Source: Ignavibacteria bacterium (GTDB lineage: Bacteria; Bacteroidota; Ignavibacteria; Kapaibacteriales; Kapaibacteriaceae). From it: 40,293 nt of DNA. Position numbers and translations under genes: made by a program. Of the stretch, positions 29,097 to 39,106 are shown one piece after another. The stretch's first letter is position 1. Each line of letters begins with the position of its first letter. A model generated the notes under the pieces. The model worked only from the letters and a program-made list of their open reading frames with translations. It was not told the origin of the DNA and made no database searches. The DNA is taken from assembly GCA_947458785.1 (NCBI GenBank), contig CANGZU010000007.1, positions 1-40,293 on the forward strand, read 5' to 3'.

Positions 29097-32000
29097 ATGC
29101 GTCGAATTCTCGTTACGATTGCGTTCCTTGCTGCGCTTGCAGGCTCTCTAGCTGCGCAGTCTGTCTATTCCGGTTCAGTTACTGCAGATGGTTTTACGAT
29201 AACGAAGGTGGTCAGTGACACAGCGATCAACACTGGTCAGACCTTTTCGTATTCTATCTATTTCACGATTCCAGCAGGCGCGACGAATGTCACAGTTAGT
29301 GACGTTTTACCTCCAAGTCTGGAGTTTATGGCTGTAACATATTCAGCGCCAGGTACGACACCAACGGTTAGTTCGCCTACCGTAGGAACACTTGGTGGGA
29401 CCTACTCACTGTCATGGGCATCCGTTCCTTCAGGTTGCGCTGGCTCCATTTCAATCACCGTGCGATTTCCCAATGGAATCACTTGTCCCGGCACTACCGC
29501 ACGAAACCGAGCATGTCTTGTTGGCACGATAAATGGTAAAACTGTTGATCTATGTACGCCGTATCTGTCTACACGAGCAAAGGCAGTCGACCCATGGCAT
29601 GTGAATAAATACGTCACCAATGCTGCATGGCAAGGGGGCTCTTGCCCCTACGCTACAGCCGACTCAGTCGTTTCGTACCAATTGTGTGTGTACAAGGATG
29701 TTGGCAACACTGGACAGTTGAATCTTGTTGGTGGAGTAGTGACTGATGTTCTGCCTATCGGCGCTGTCCTGCAGTCTTCTACCTGCGCCGCTACGCAAGT
29801 TGGCCAGACCGTTACATGGAACGTAGGTAACATGTCGGCACTTCCGCAGTACAACACAGTCTGCTGCACGATTACAGTTCTGTATCCAAGGGCACTCTTC
29901 CCGACCGGATCGCAAATCACCAATCAAGCAACACTAGCCGGATCGTTGGGTAGCTCACAGATACCGTGTGGACCTACTGCAGACACCACCCAGCAGACCT
30001 GCGTTGAGATCAAGAACATCGTCAAAGGAACGATCTCGAAGTTTGCGTATACCAACCGTCAGCCCGGTTGTCAGGGCAAGTATGTTGTTTGGGTGTGCAA
30101 CAATGGGAATACACCACTCACAAACTTCACGGTCACCGATAACGTGCCGACAACACTAACTGGTGTTACTCTTGGTGCCTCATCGCCGATTCTTAACGTA
30201 ACAATCGTGGGAAACAATGTAACGGCAACTACGACGGGCACTTTGAATCCTGGTCAATGTGTGTATTTCGAGGTCAATTTCACGATACCATTAACTGCCA
30301 CCGTTGGATCCACAATTAACAATTGCGCCACACTAACGATAACAGGCATTCCTCCCGTTACATCCTGCGCTCCGTTTGTTGTTGATGCACCTGCTCCAAA
30401 GGCATGCGTCTGGAAGGAAGTATGCACCAAGCAGGTCAACTATGCACCGGGATCGACATTCCGATATCGGCTAAGGGTTCAAAACATTGGCGGCCAGCCT
30501 CTGACGGGAAGCGCGATAACAGACCAGCTCGACGCCAACCTTGAGTACGTCGGGAACCCATCTTATTACTCTTCGACGAACTGGGCAGCACCATGCCAGA
30601 CAACATCAAACTGGTCTGGCGTTAATCTCACCTACAACAACGTCACAAATACAGTATCTGCCTCGTTGCCAGCGATACCAGCATCGTGTCAGACAGTTTT
30701 CTACCCTAACTGCGGTATGTACGGCACGTCTGGCATACCGTTCTATTTCGTAGAGTTTGATGTCAAGGTTGTCGATACGTCGGCGCTCGGCAATGTTCCA
30801 AATCAGTTTACACTGAACGGTGGCACGTTGCCAGCAACTGTTACCTCCAATACCGACCTCGTAACAGTCGTTGGCGTCTCTGGCTTTACGCTAACCAAGG
30901 GCGTTCGGAGTGCCGGTTCAGGCTCTTACACAACCGCCGCAACCACGGGCGTTGGAGGCAACGTTGACTATCGTCTGCGACTCGTGATACCGTCTGGGAA
31001 CGTCGCATTGCGTTACATCACATTTGCAGATCTGCTGCCCATTGATGATGTAACGTTGCCAGATAAATTGGCGATAGGTCCTTGCACGAGTCGAGGCAGT
31101 GTTTTCGATGTTCAGTATGCATCGTTTATCTCGGCAAGCCACCCATATTCCCCGTATGCGAACAGCACAACAGGCTTCGCCAATCTCACGAACCTGGCTC
31201 CGGTGGGAGCACCACCCGGAATGTTTGCAGCATCGTGTGGCACCAACGGCACATGGGGCTTGGGAATGCCAATTGGATCACAGAATCTGGCCTTCGGCTT
31301 TTCCTCCAATGCAATTGGTTCGTCCACACCGGCAGTTATCGACTTTACAGCATCAACTGCAGCCTCCGCGCAAACGAATCAGATTGCCTGCAACTCGTTT
31401 GTTGCAAGTGGAGCGGTACGACACCTTCTGTCGAGCACAATCACACAGAACATTCCAGTGGGCATGCTAGAGTCCAATCTCGCATGCGTAACGATCAAGC
31501 AGCAAGGTTGCTTGGGTAACACGAGCATGAAGGTTGACTGCGCCGGCAAAGACCAGTTTGGCAACCAACAATACACTGTCACGATTAATGGGAACTACAC
31601 GACTACGCCAACAGCAGTTCTTACACTTAGTTCGCCACAAGGTTCATTTAATCCCGCATCATTCCCGATTACGTCGGGTGCGTTTACTCTCACATCAACC
31701 TTTACAGACCTTCCGCCAGTAAACAACATCATCACGATCTATTACTCTGTGATCGGACCAAATGGTGTGGAGATCTGCAAGGATAGCGTGATTCGCGACC
31801 TACCTCCATGTCCTGGCGGTGGTACATCCGATGATTGCTGCAACGAGTTCATTCGCCGTGTGACAAAGAAGAATCTCGTGTACAACAACGCAGGTAATGT
31901 TAGCCTTTCAACAACCTTGATGGCTGGTCCAGCTCCAATCAAGCAGGTAACGGCAACGCTTGTAAGTGTGCAGCGCAGGAGAGTTTGTGGCACGTCGATA

Positions 32001-33404
32001 AATCCTTGGGAACGATCGTTTGGGGATATCAATTCTGCGACGCTTTCGCCGACCCTAGCTCCTGGACCTCTCACACTGCAGATCTTTAGTCGCGAGGCTT
32101 CCTGGGGACCAGGTGAATGCTTGAACTTCATGCAGGGGGCTGGTATGCAGCTCAACATGATATTCCCGCCAGTCCAAACTGGCATTCTGTGCCGCGACAC
32201 ATTGGTGTTTGCTATACGATACACATTCACGGACTGTAAGTGCGTAACATGCAATGTGCTCGTCTATGACACACTCGTGCGCAAGTACAAGCTCACCCCT
32301 TGGGACAATCCTGCGAAATCATTTACGGGTGGCAAGCTTGGCACAAAGGAGAATGGCGAGAAGACACAGGCAGATAGTGCTGTCACGATGTTTACCATGG
32401 CGGATTACGATAACGGTAAATTGGCGATCGTTAACCCTTCTATGAACAACGATATCAAGATCGTTGGCGTCGAAATGCTATCACCTGTTGTAACCCTTAC
32501 CGGTGTATCATCAGGATCTGTCAAGGGCACCATGAATGGCCCCGTTGCGTTTATTCCGCTCGACTGCCCGCCGGGCAGATCCGTAGACCTATCCTGCACG
32601 TTTGCCAATAACGCTAAGCGAATGCAGTTCCCTGTCGATGTTCGATACCTATATACCGACAATGTGGTAACTGCGCCAGTCTTTAGCGAACCTGTTCGCT
32701 ACATTGCTCGTGTGCCAGATAGCAAGCCGGACGTCATCGCTGGCGATCCAACAACAAAGCCAGCCAATGTGAAGACCTTTGCATTGACGTTCACCAACGC
32801 TAATGGCTATCGAGAGAATGTTGCAGGACTTACAGTAACATCGACGGGTTCGGCAACGATCCTGGCTGCTGGACCTAGTGGAGCCGATGCAAAAACAGCC
32901 ACGTATGCAATCATCAACGGTGGTAGCACGTACGTGTTCAGTGCCCAAGCATCTGGCGACCTAGGAGTTGCCACCGGTGGCATAGCAAAGCCGATGTTCC
33001 TTACACTCGCCAATGTTGATGCCAAGGAAGTTCCATTCGACTTCGTTGCATATGATGCCGGTGGCGAGATTCTGTCGAAAGGTTCATTTGTCTTGAGCGA
33101 TCCGATCTCATCGGTTCGTGGCAACGACGATGCACCAGCAGAGGGAATCACCCAAAGCCTCATGCCGAATCCTGCAGGTGAGTCGATAACCGTGTCACTG
33201 AACGTTGCAAACACAGCACAGAGAGCCGAACTGGTGATCACTGATATTCAGGGCCAGGTCGTGATGACGTTATTCTCGTCTCAGCTTGACGCAGGCAACC
33301 ATATCATACATGCAGACATCTCGATGCTTGCTGCCGGATCCTACCTCGTATCACTTCGCACGCCAACAGGTATGGTAACGAGTCCGCTGCGAATCGTTAG
33401 GTAA
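29097..33404 (+). CDS. Large secreted protein with DUF11-like repeats and type IX secretion C-terminal sorting domain
   Basis: Signal peptide; DUF11 cores ('TLTGVTLGASSPILNVTIVGNNVTATTTGTLNPGQCVYFEVNFTI'); C-terminal 'SLMPNPAGESITVSLNVAN...VVMTLFSSQLDAGNHIIHADISMLAAGSYLVSLRTPTGMVTSPLRIVR'. Confidence 0.85.
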   Translation: MRRILVTIAFLAALAGSLAAQSVYSGSVTADGFTITKVVSDTAINTGQTFSYSIYFTIPAGATNVTVSDVLPPSLEFMAVTYSAPGTTPTVSSPTVGTLGGTYSLSWASVPSGCAGSISITVRFPNGITCPGTTARNRACLVGTINGKTVDLCTPYLSTRAKAVDPWHVNKYVTNAAWQGGSCPYATADSVVSYQLCVYKDVGNTGQLNLVGGVVTDVLPIGAVLQSSTCAATQVGQTVTWNVGNMSALPQYNTVCCTITVLYPRALFPTGSQITNQATLAGSLGSSQIPCGPTADTTQQTCVEIKNIVKGTISKFAYTNRQPGCQGKYVVWVCNNGNTPLTNFTVTDNVPTTLTGVTLGASSPILNVTIVGNNVTATTTGTLNPGQCVYFEVNFTIPLTATVGSTINNCATLTITGIPPVTSCAPFVVDAPAPKACVWKEVCTKQVNYAPGSTFRYRLRVQNIGGQPLTGSAITDQLDANLEYVGNPSYYSSTNWAAPCQTTSNWSGVNLTYNNVTNTVSASLPAIPASCQTVFYPNCGMYGTSGIPFYFVEFDVKVVDTSALGNVPNQFTLNGGTLPATVTSNTDLVTVVGVSGFTLTKGVRSAGSGSYTTAATTGVGGNVDYRLRLVIPSGNVALRYITFADLLPIDDVTLPDKLAIGPCTSRGSVFDVQYASFISASHPYSPYANSTTGFANLTNLAPVGAPPGMFAASCGTNGTWGLGMPIGSQNLAFGFSSNAIGSSTPAVIDFTASTAASAQTNQIACNSFVASGAVRHLLSSTITQNIPVGMLESNLACVTIKQQGCLGNTSMKVDCAGKDQFGNQQYTVTINGNYTTTPTAVLTLSSPQGSFNPASFPITSGAFTLTSTFTDLPPVNNIITIYYSVIGPNGVEICKDSVIRDLPPCPGGGTSDDCCNEFIRRVTKKNLVYNNAGNVSLSTTLMAGPAPIKQVTATLVSVQRRRVCGTSINPWERSFGDINSATLSPTLAPGPLTLQIFSREASWGPGECLNFMQGAGMQLNMIFPPVQTGILCRDTLVFAIRYTFTDCKCVTCNVLVYDTLVRKYKLTPWDNPAKSFTGGKLGTKENGEKTQADSAVTMFTMADYDNGKLAIVNPSMNNDIKIVGVEMLSPVVTLTGVSSGSVKGTMNGPVAFIPLDCPPGRSVDLSCTFANNAKRMQFPVDVRYLYTDNVVTAPVFSEPVRYIARVPDSKPDVIAGDPTTKPANVKTFALTFTNANGYRENVAGLTVTSTGSATILAAGPSGADAKTATYAIINGGSTYVFSAQASGDLGVATGGIAKPMFLTLANVDAKEVPFDFVAYDAGGEILSKGSFVLSDPISSVRGNDDAPAEGITQSLMPNPAGESITVSLNVANTAQRAELVITDIQGQVVMTLFSSQLDAGNHIIHADISMLAAGSYLVSLRTPTGMVTSPLRIVR

Positions 33405-33441
33405 CAACGAAGTTTACATTAACATCGATCGAGAAACGATG

Positions 33442-33464
33442 GGGGCGAGCCAAAGGCTCGCCCC
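33442..33464. terminator. Hairpin between converging genes (bidirectional terminator candidate)
   Basis: GGGGCGAGCC-AAA-GGCTCGCCCC, perfect 10-bp stem. Confidence 0.8.
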
Positions 33465-34427
33465 TTATCGTATAAACTCCACCGTCCGCCTAACCACCTC
33501 ATCCACGCTCTTTGATTCAGGTGCATAGCCAATCTCATGTGCCTCGGCGTCGAGTTCAATGAACTGTTTCTTGCTCGATGACAATTGTGCGTGCATAGTG
33601 CGCATCGCGTTAACACTCACGAGTGAGTCCTGCACATCGTTGTTCTTGAACCAGCACATTGTAAGTACGGGCTGCTTGATCGCAGCGAATGTTTCTGGTG
33701 TCATCGAAGCCTCAAGCAGCGCCTGCAGTTGTGGAATTGCCTCGGCACGATACCTCATGTACCAGTACTTTGCGCGCCGTGGATCAGGCATCTGCACCGC
33801 ACGATAATCTCCTCCGACAATCATGCGGGTGAGCTGCAAGCCCCATGGCCCGTTACTTAGGAAACTTAGCGGATGGGCAAGTCTGATGTTGGGCGACCAG
33901 TTAACGACCGCTGCAACATCCTGCGGACGCTTTGCCGCCAGCATCAAGCCGAGTGTTGAACCGGTAGATGTGCCGATCACGACCACACGCTTGCCGAGTT
34001 GCTTGCCAACAGTGAGAGCTTGCAGAGCACTGGCATAAACTGAATCGGGTGAGTAGTCGATAAGGGGCTCCGGCACGCGTAGACCATGACCGTGTAATCG
34101 CGCGAGATACACATTCGCATGAAGCTCCTTTGCTACCCGCTCGATTGCTGGAGAGCCATCACGCCATGTACCTGAGAACCCATGCAGGTATACAATGGCA
34201 ATGTCCGTTTTCTGTGGAACCGAGTCTGCCCAGAGGATCTGCGCTCCCACCTCCGGCTTCGTCGGATACATCGACTCCAACTTCTGCACCGAACCCTCAA
34301 GTTGCACGAGATCAGCTGGAACTCGTCGAGCCGACACCATAAACGTAGGGACAGGCGTTGACGGACCAGCCACAAAGACTAATGCCGCACTTGCCAGCAC
34401 TGCAAGGATTGAGATGAGAATCTTCAT
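33465..34427 (-). CDS. Alpha/beta hydrolase, esterase-like
   Basis: 'IAIVYLHGFSGTWRDGSPAIERVAKELHANVYLARLHGHGLR' and 'VVVIGTSTGSTLGLMLA' (GxSxG-like nucleophile elbow). Confidence 0.85.
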   Translation of the reverse strand: MKILISILAVLASAALVFVAGPSTPVPTFMVSARRVPADLVQLEGSVQKLESMYPTKPEVGAQILWADSVPQKTDIAIVYLHGFSGTWRDGSPAIERVAKELHANVYLARLHGHGLRVPEPLIDYSPDSVYASALQALTVGKQLGKRVVVIGTSTGSTLGLMLAAKRPQDVAAVVNWSPNIRLAHPLSFLSNGPWGLQLTRMIVGGDYRAVQMPDPRRAKYWYMRYRAEAIPQLQALLEASMTPETFAAIKQPVLTMCWFKNNDVQDSLVSVNAMRTMHAQLSSSKKQFIELDAEAHEIGYAPESKSVDEVVRRTVEFIR

Positions 34428-34432
34428 GACAG

Positions 34433-34440
34433 CAAATCTA
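34433..34440 (-). promoter_or_regulatory. -7-like box TAGATTTG, 5 nt before the hydrolase ATG
   Basis: Exact TAnnTTTG on the minus strand, same spacing as queF. Confidence 0.5.
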
Positions 34441-34450
34441 CATCGTACCC

Positions 34451-34477
34451 CTGTCCCTCCCGACCCTCCTGTCCCTA
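34451..34477 (-). repeat. 9-nt tandem repeat array, copy A (about 3 units of GAGGGACRG, minus orientation)
   Basis: ctgtccctc ccgaccctc ctgtcccta on +. Confidence 0.75.
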
Positions 34478-34489
34478 TCTTCGCTCCCT

Positions 34490-37390
34490 ATGCCACGCAT
34501 CCTCTCGTCCCTCCTATTCCTACTCGTCGGCTGCCTTTGTTCGGCCCAGGACCTTACGCGCTTTGTAGACCCTATGACGGGCACCGGAGGGACTGGTCAC
34601 ACCTATCCTGGTGCAACACTCCCGTATGGCATGGTGCAGCTAAGTCCCGACACCCGACGTGATGGGAGCTGGGAAGGATGCAGCGGTTACTACTACCCCG
34701 ATTCTCTGATCTATGGATTTTCCCATACACACCTGAGCGGCACGGGGTGTTCAGATTATGGCGACATCCTCCTGATGCCATTTACTGGCCCGGTGAGTTT
34801 TGAACCAGATGTGTATGCATCGAGATATCGGCATGACGATGAAGTTGCCAAACCGGGGTACTACGCTGTTACGCTCACCTCTGATGTCATACGTGCAGAG
34901 CTTACAGCAACAGCGCGCGTGGGAATGCACCGGTATCGATACTCTAACGACAAGGCATCGATACGAAGCATCTTGATCGACCTCCGTCATCGTGATAGAA
35001 CCTTAGGGGCACGACTCAAGATCGTAAGCCCAACTCGCATCGAGGGCTATCGTCGCAGCGAGGCCTGGGCGAAAGATCAGTATGCATACTTTGTTATCGA
35101 GTTCTCTAAGCCAATCATCAGCTCCACAAGTAATCAAATACATCGGATGCTAACTCCAGGAATGGAAGTAGTATCAGATAGCACCGCTGTGGTGTTGAAC
35201 TTCAACAAAGGTTCTGACGACATCATTGTGAAGGTTGCCATCTCATCGGTCGACTGTGAAGGGGCTGGAAAGAACCTCGCTCAGGAACTACCACATTGGG
35301 ATTTTGAGCGAGTGCGTCGTGAAGCAACGAATACATGGAACAAGGAGCTCGGTCGTATCCGTGTGTCGGGCAAGAACCAGACCGAACTCAAGAACTTCTA
35401 CACCGCACTCTACCACACGATGATTGTGCCCAATGTGATGTCGGATGTAGATGGACGCTATCGTGGACGTGACAACAAGATTCATCTCTCGACCACTCAC
35501 ACGCAATACACGGTTTTCAGCCTGTGGGATACCTTCCGCGCTGCACATCCACTCTACACGTTGATTGATAGCGCCCGCACACTCGACTACATCAAGACGT
35601 TTCTGCATCAGTATCAGCAAGGTGGACGCCTTCCGGTGTGGGAACTCAGCGCAAATGAGACCGATTGCATGATCGGCTATCACAGCATTCCTGTCATCAC
35701 CGACGCGCTTGTGAAAGGTATCGATGCCTTCGATACCACTCTTGCCTTCGAGGCTATGAAGGCAAGTGCAACGTGGGATCATCTTGGCCTGCCGGCATAT
35801 CGGCCAAGGGGCTACATCAGCATCGAAGATGAACATGAGTCCGTCTCGAAAACACTCGAGTATGCCTATGATGATTGGTGCATCGCCGAGGTTGCTCACA
35901 TGCTCGGCAAAACCGAAGACATGCAGACATACTATCGTCGGGCAGCCTCCTATCGCAACGTCTACGACACTGTCTCAGGCTTTATGCGTCCACGCCGCAA
36001 CGGCGACTTTCTCCTGCGCTTTGATCCGCGTGAAGTGAACAACCACTACACCGAAGCTAACAGCTGGCAGTATTCGTTCTTTGTACCCCATGACGTTGCG
36101 GGCCTTGTGGATCTGATGGGCGGGCCAGAGCGAGCAGACCAGAAGCTTGACGACCTTTTTACGGCACCGACACAAACAACAGGACGAACGCAGGCTGATA
36201 TCACGGGGCTCATCGGACAGTACGCCCACGGTAACGAGCCAAGTCATCACATGGCCTACCTCTACAATTACATTGGCAAACCATGGAAGACGCAACGTCT
36301 TGTGCGTCAGATCATGGATAGCCTGTACAAGCTTGGACCAGAGGGTTTGCCGGGTAACGAAGACTGCGGTCAGATGTCGGCCTGGTATGTGTGGAGTGCT
36401 CTTGGTCTCTATCCCGTTACGCCCGGAAGTCCATATTATGCCATCGGTACTCCGCTCTTCGACACTGCGCAGGTAGCAATAGGCCAACACAGCCTTCGCA
36501 TTGTTGCCAAACGACAAAGTCCATCATCAATCTATGTGCATCAGCTGCTGATTGATGGAAAGATTCATGCCACCAATCTCATCGCACACCCCGAGCTTAT
36601 CGCAGCTCGAGAGATCGTGTTTGATCTTCAGGACCAGCCCAACATGCAGCGCGGCACAGAGATCGAAATGCGCAGCAGGATGCCGGATATAAACTTCGTT
36701 ATGGCACCGATTGTTACGTCGGCCGATAAGCTCTTCGCAGATAGTGCCGTCATCACAATCAGCGGTCAAGACGTTCGATACAGTGTCGATGGTGATTCGA
36801 CCAATCTACAATTGCAGTATGCAGGCCCCTTTACGATATCGACTACCTCTCGTGTTCATGCTCGATCCTATCGTGGGAATGATTCAAGTGGTGTAACAAG
36901 TGCCCACTTCTATCGTATACCTGCAAGTTGGCGGGTTACGCTGCACAGCACTCCAAATCCGCAGTACATGGCAGAAGGTCCTGTCTCGATGATCGATGGG
37001 ATACGGGGCTCCGTGGTATGGCGCAAAGGCGACTGGCACGGCATACAAGGTCAGGACATGGATGTTGAGATCGACATGGATTCAATCAAAACCATCTCCA
37101 ACGTCAGCGCAGGTTTTCTGCAGGACGTTCGACCATGGATTGTCTACCCAGAATCGATCACCGTTCAAACCTCTACGGACGGCACTACCTGGACGGAGAT
37201 CGGAAGCGCATCGCACTCCGTGGCCGTAACCGATATGACACCTCAGACGATGAATCTGACTGTTTCCTTTCCCAAAGTACAGGCGCGCTACGTCCGCGTA
37301 CGAGCACGCTCATATGGCAAGCTCCCGTCATGGCATCCTGGGGCAGGACATGATGCGTTTATCTTTTGCGATGAGATTGAGATCCGATGA
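34490..37390 (+). CDS. GH92 family glycosidase (alpha-mannosidase-like) with C-terminal discoidin-like domain
   Basis: 'FVDPMTGTGGTGHTYPGATLPYGMVQLSPDTR', 'YGFSHTHLSGTGCSDYGDILLMPF', 'FSLWDTFRAAHPLYTLI', 'NEPSHHMAYLYNYIGKPWKTQ', 'GNEDCGQMSAWYVWSALGLYPVTPGSPYYAIGTPLF'. Confidence 0.95.
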   Translation: MPRILSSLLFLLVGCLCSAQDLTRFVDPMTGTGGTGHTYPGATLPYGMVQLSPDTRRDGSWEGCSGYYYPDSLIYGFSHTHLSGTGCSDYGDILLMPFTGPVSFEPDVYASRYRHDDEVAKPGYYAVTLTSDVIRAELTATARVGMHRYRYSNDKASIRSILIDLRHRDRTLGARLKIVSPTRIEGYRRSEAWAKDQYAYFVIEFSKPIISSTSNQIHRMLTPGMEVVSDSTAVVLNFNKGSDDIIVKVAISSVDCEGAGKNLAQELPHWDFERVRREATNTWNKELGRIRVSGKNQTELKNFYTALYHTMIVPNVMSDVDGRYRGRDNKIHLSTTHTQYTVFSLWDTFRAAHPLYTLIDSARTLDYIKTFLHQYQQGGRLPVWELSANETDCMIGYHSIPVITDALVKGIDAFDTTLAFEAMKASATWDHLGLPAYRPRGYISIEDEHESVSKTLEYAYDDWCIAEVAHMLGKTEDMQTYYRRAASYRNVYDTVSGFMRPRRNGDFLLRFDPREVNNHYTEANSWQYSFFVPHDVAGLVDLMGGPERADQKLDDLFTAPTQTTGRTQADITGLIGQYAHGNEPSHHMAYLYNYIGKPWKTQRLVRQIMDSLYKLGPEGLPGNEDCGQMSAWYVWSALGLYPVTPGSPYYAIGTPLFDTAQVAIGQHSLRIVAKRQSPSSIYVHQLLIDGKIHATNLIAHPELIAAREIVFDLQDQPNMQRGTEIEMRSRMPDINFVMAPIVTSADKLFADSAVITISGQDVRYSVDGDSTNLQLQYAGPFTISTTSRVHARSYRGNDSSGVTSAHFYRIPASWRVTLHSTPNPQYMAEGPVSMIDGIRGSVVWRKGDWHGIQGQDMDVEIDMDSIKTISNVSAGFLQDVRPWIVYPESITVQTSTDGTTWTEIGSASHSVAVTDMTPQTMNLTVSFPKVQARYVRVRARSYGKLPSWHPGAGHDAFIFCDEIEIR

Positions 37391-37426
37391 CAGGGACGGG
37401 AGGGACAGGAGGGACGGGAGGGACGC
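37391..37426 (+). repeat. 9-nt tandem repeat array, copy B (4 units of GAGGGACRG)
   Basis: cagggacgg gagggacag gagggacgg gagggacgc; fills the gap between converging stops. Confidence 0.85.
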
Positions 37427-38493
37427 TAGCGAACGGCTGAGACTTTGCGGAAGGGGCCTGTCTTGGTTAGTGACCTTGTCCATGTAGAGCCACCGTCGGT
37501 GGTATAGACGATGTGGCCGAGCTGAGGAAAGTTGCTGGTTTCGCCGCAGGCGATTGCGTGAGAGTTATCAAACGCATCGATACCTAGCATGAAGGCAACA
37601 CCAAGGCCTGGTCGGACGTCGTTCCAGTCTTTGCCGGCATTATCGGTGCGGATGAGATGGCCCATATCCATTGCCGCCATCCATGTTGACTCGCTCAACA
37701 TGATAAGATGGTTTATATCTGCTCCGCCGCCACCGCCGAAGATTCTTGTTGAGTCGTTGCGCCATGTTGATCCATTATCGGTCGAGAGAGAATAGTGATT
37801 CTTATCACCGTAGATCATAATGCTGTTACCCGATGATGCGCCCGAAATCCATGTATTTGTCGAGTCGTATCCATTCGGGAAAGAAACCACATCCCACGTC
37901 GCGCCACCATCGGTTGTTTGGCGGACTATGCCAATGCGCTCGTCACCGGCAGTTGGTACGTTTCCGCAGATGTAAGCCCGTTGAGCAGAGAGTGCAAGCA
38001 CGCCTTGGAACTGTGCTTCTTCGAGGCCAGAAACCTGAGATGTTCTCCACGTAATGCCGGCATCGTTCGAGACATAGACCGTTCCGTGACTACCACTGAT
38101 ATACATCGTGCTCGAGCTAACAGCGCTGATGCAATAGAGCTCGCAAGATGGATCGTTCGATGGCATGGGAACGACGTTCCATGTTGATCCACCATCTGTT
38201 GACTTGATGACACGATTCTTTGAGCACGAAGCCCAAACAGTGTTGCGGTCGAGTGCCTTTACATCCAACACGTTGATGTTCGCTAGAGCCCCCTGTCCAA
38301 CACCCTGACGTGTGAACGTAGCGCCCCCATCCGATGTGTGGTAGATCGCCCCACTAGCAACAGAGTCGCTATCGCCGACCACCCATGCATATCGAAATGT
38401 TGGCTCTGGACTTTGATTATCAGTGCATCCAATCAGCAGCGCTGCGACTGCGGCGAGAAGAAGGAGGTTGTTGCGCATGGTCGAAGTTAGCAA
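37426..38493 (-). CDS. Ycf48/BNR-repeat-like lipoprotein
   Basis: Repeated 'TxDGGATWxxV' motifs ('HTSDGGATF', 'STDGGSTWNVV', 'SNDAGITWRTS', 'TTDGGATWDVV'); lipobox 'LLIGCTDN'. Start 38493 or 38478. Confidence 0.85.
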   Translation of the reverse strand: MLTSTMRNNLLLLAAVAALLIGCTDNQSPEPTFRYAWVVGDSDSVASGAIYHTSDGGATFTRQGVGQGALANINVLDVKALDRNTVWASCSKNRVIKSTDGGSTWNVVPMPSNDPSCELYCISAVSSSTMYISGSHGTVYVSNDAGITWRTSQVSGLEEAQFQGVLALSAQRAYICGNVPTAGDERIGIVRQTTDGGATWDVVSFPNGYDSTNTWISGASSGNSIMIYGDKNHYSLSTDNGSTWRNDSTRIFGGGGGADINHLIMLSESTWMAAMDMGHLIRTDNAGKDWNDVRPGLGVAFMLGIDAFDNSHAIACGETSNFPQLGHIVYTTDGGSTWTRSLTKTGPFRKVSAVR

Positions 38494-38585
38494 GAGTCTG
38501 GTGTTCGGAAGAGCACGATGTCACGCTTTGATGTTCAGAATGCACTATGAACGGAGGGTACCTATCACTTCTGTTGTGCTCATAG

Positions 38586-38924
38586 ATGAGATTTCGACTG
38601 TCACAAGACTTCGTTGATCAACTCGACACCTATTTTACTGAGGCTTCCTTTTCCAAGTTGTTGCTGCGTCTCAAAGAGATGCCGACTGCTGGCATAGTGA
38701 TTCCGGGATACAGTGGAATCAGAAAACTCAGAGCACCCGATGCACTTCGTAGGATCGGAGTACGATATGGTTTGCGTGTAATCTATCGTCACATTCCAAA
38801 AGAAGATATGATCGTGTTGTATCTTGCCTACAGGAAAAGCGATCAGACGGATATTCTCCCGCATCAGCGGGCATTGTTTTTTGATGACTACTTCGAAGAA
38901 TTCCCAGGTGATGTATGGATGTAA
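38586..38924 (+). CDS. RelE/HigB-like toxin-family protein
   Basis: 'GIRKLRAPDALRRIGVRYGLRVIYRHIPKEDMIVLYLAYRKSDQTDI' resembles the RelE/HigB2 core. Confidence 0.6.
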   Translation: MRFRLSQDFVDQLDTYFTEASFSKLLLRLKEMPTAGIVIPGYSGIRKLRAPDALRRIGVRYGLRVIYRHIPKEDMIVLYLAYRKSDQTDILPHQRALFFDDYFEEFPGDVWM

Positions 38925-39106
38925 CGCCCACGACTCACACTACCCGTAAAAGCATTTACGATCGTTTTGTCGATGTGCTTCAGGAAATGGAAGAAGTGCA
39001 AAATGGTAAGCGGCAACTTGTGTCAATCGATATCAACAGTAAAGATGTGTTAACCGATGAAGAAAAGTCAAGCATTTCTGCTCTGTTCAATCGTAATAGG
39101 CCTTAA
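38915..39106 (+). CDS. Small protein overlapping the RelE-like gene; putative antitoxin or unknown partner
   Basis: 63 aa; 10-nt overlap with the upstream gene; charged; no recognisable HTH. Confidence 0.5.
   Translation: MDVTPTTHTTRKSIYDRFVDVLQEMEEVQNGKRQLVSIDINSKDVLTDEEKSSISALFNRNRP

Noticed and set aside
34490-37390. Polysaccharide utilisation locus around GH92
   Set aside because: No SusC/SusD pair or other glycosidase next to it; neighbours are a hydrolase and a Ycf48-like protein.
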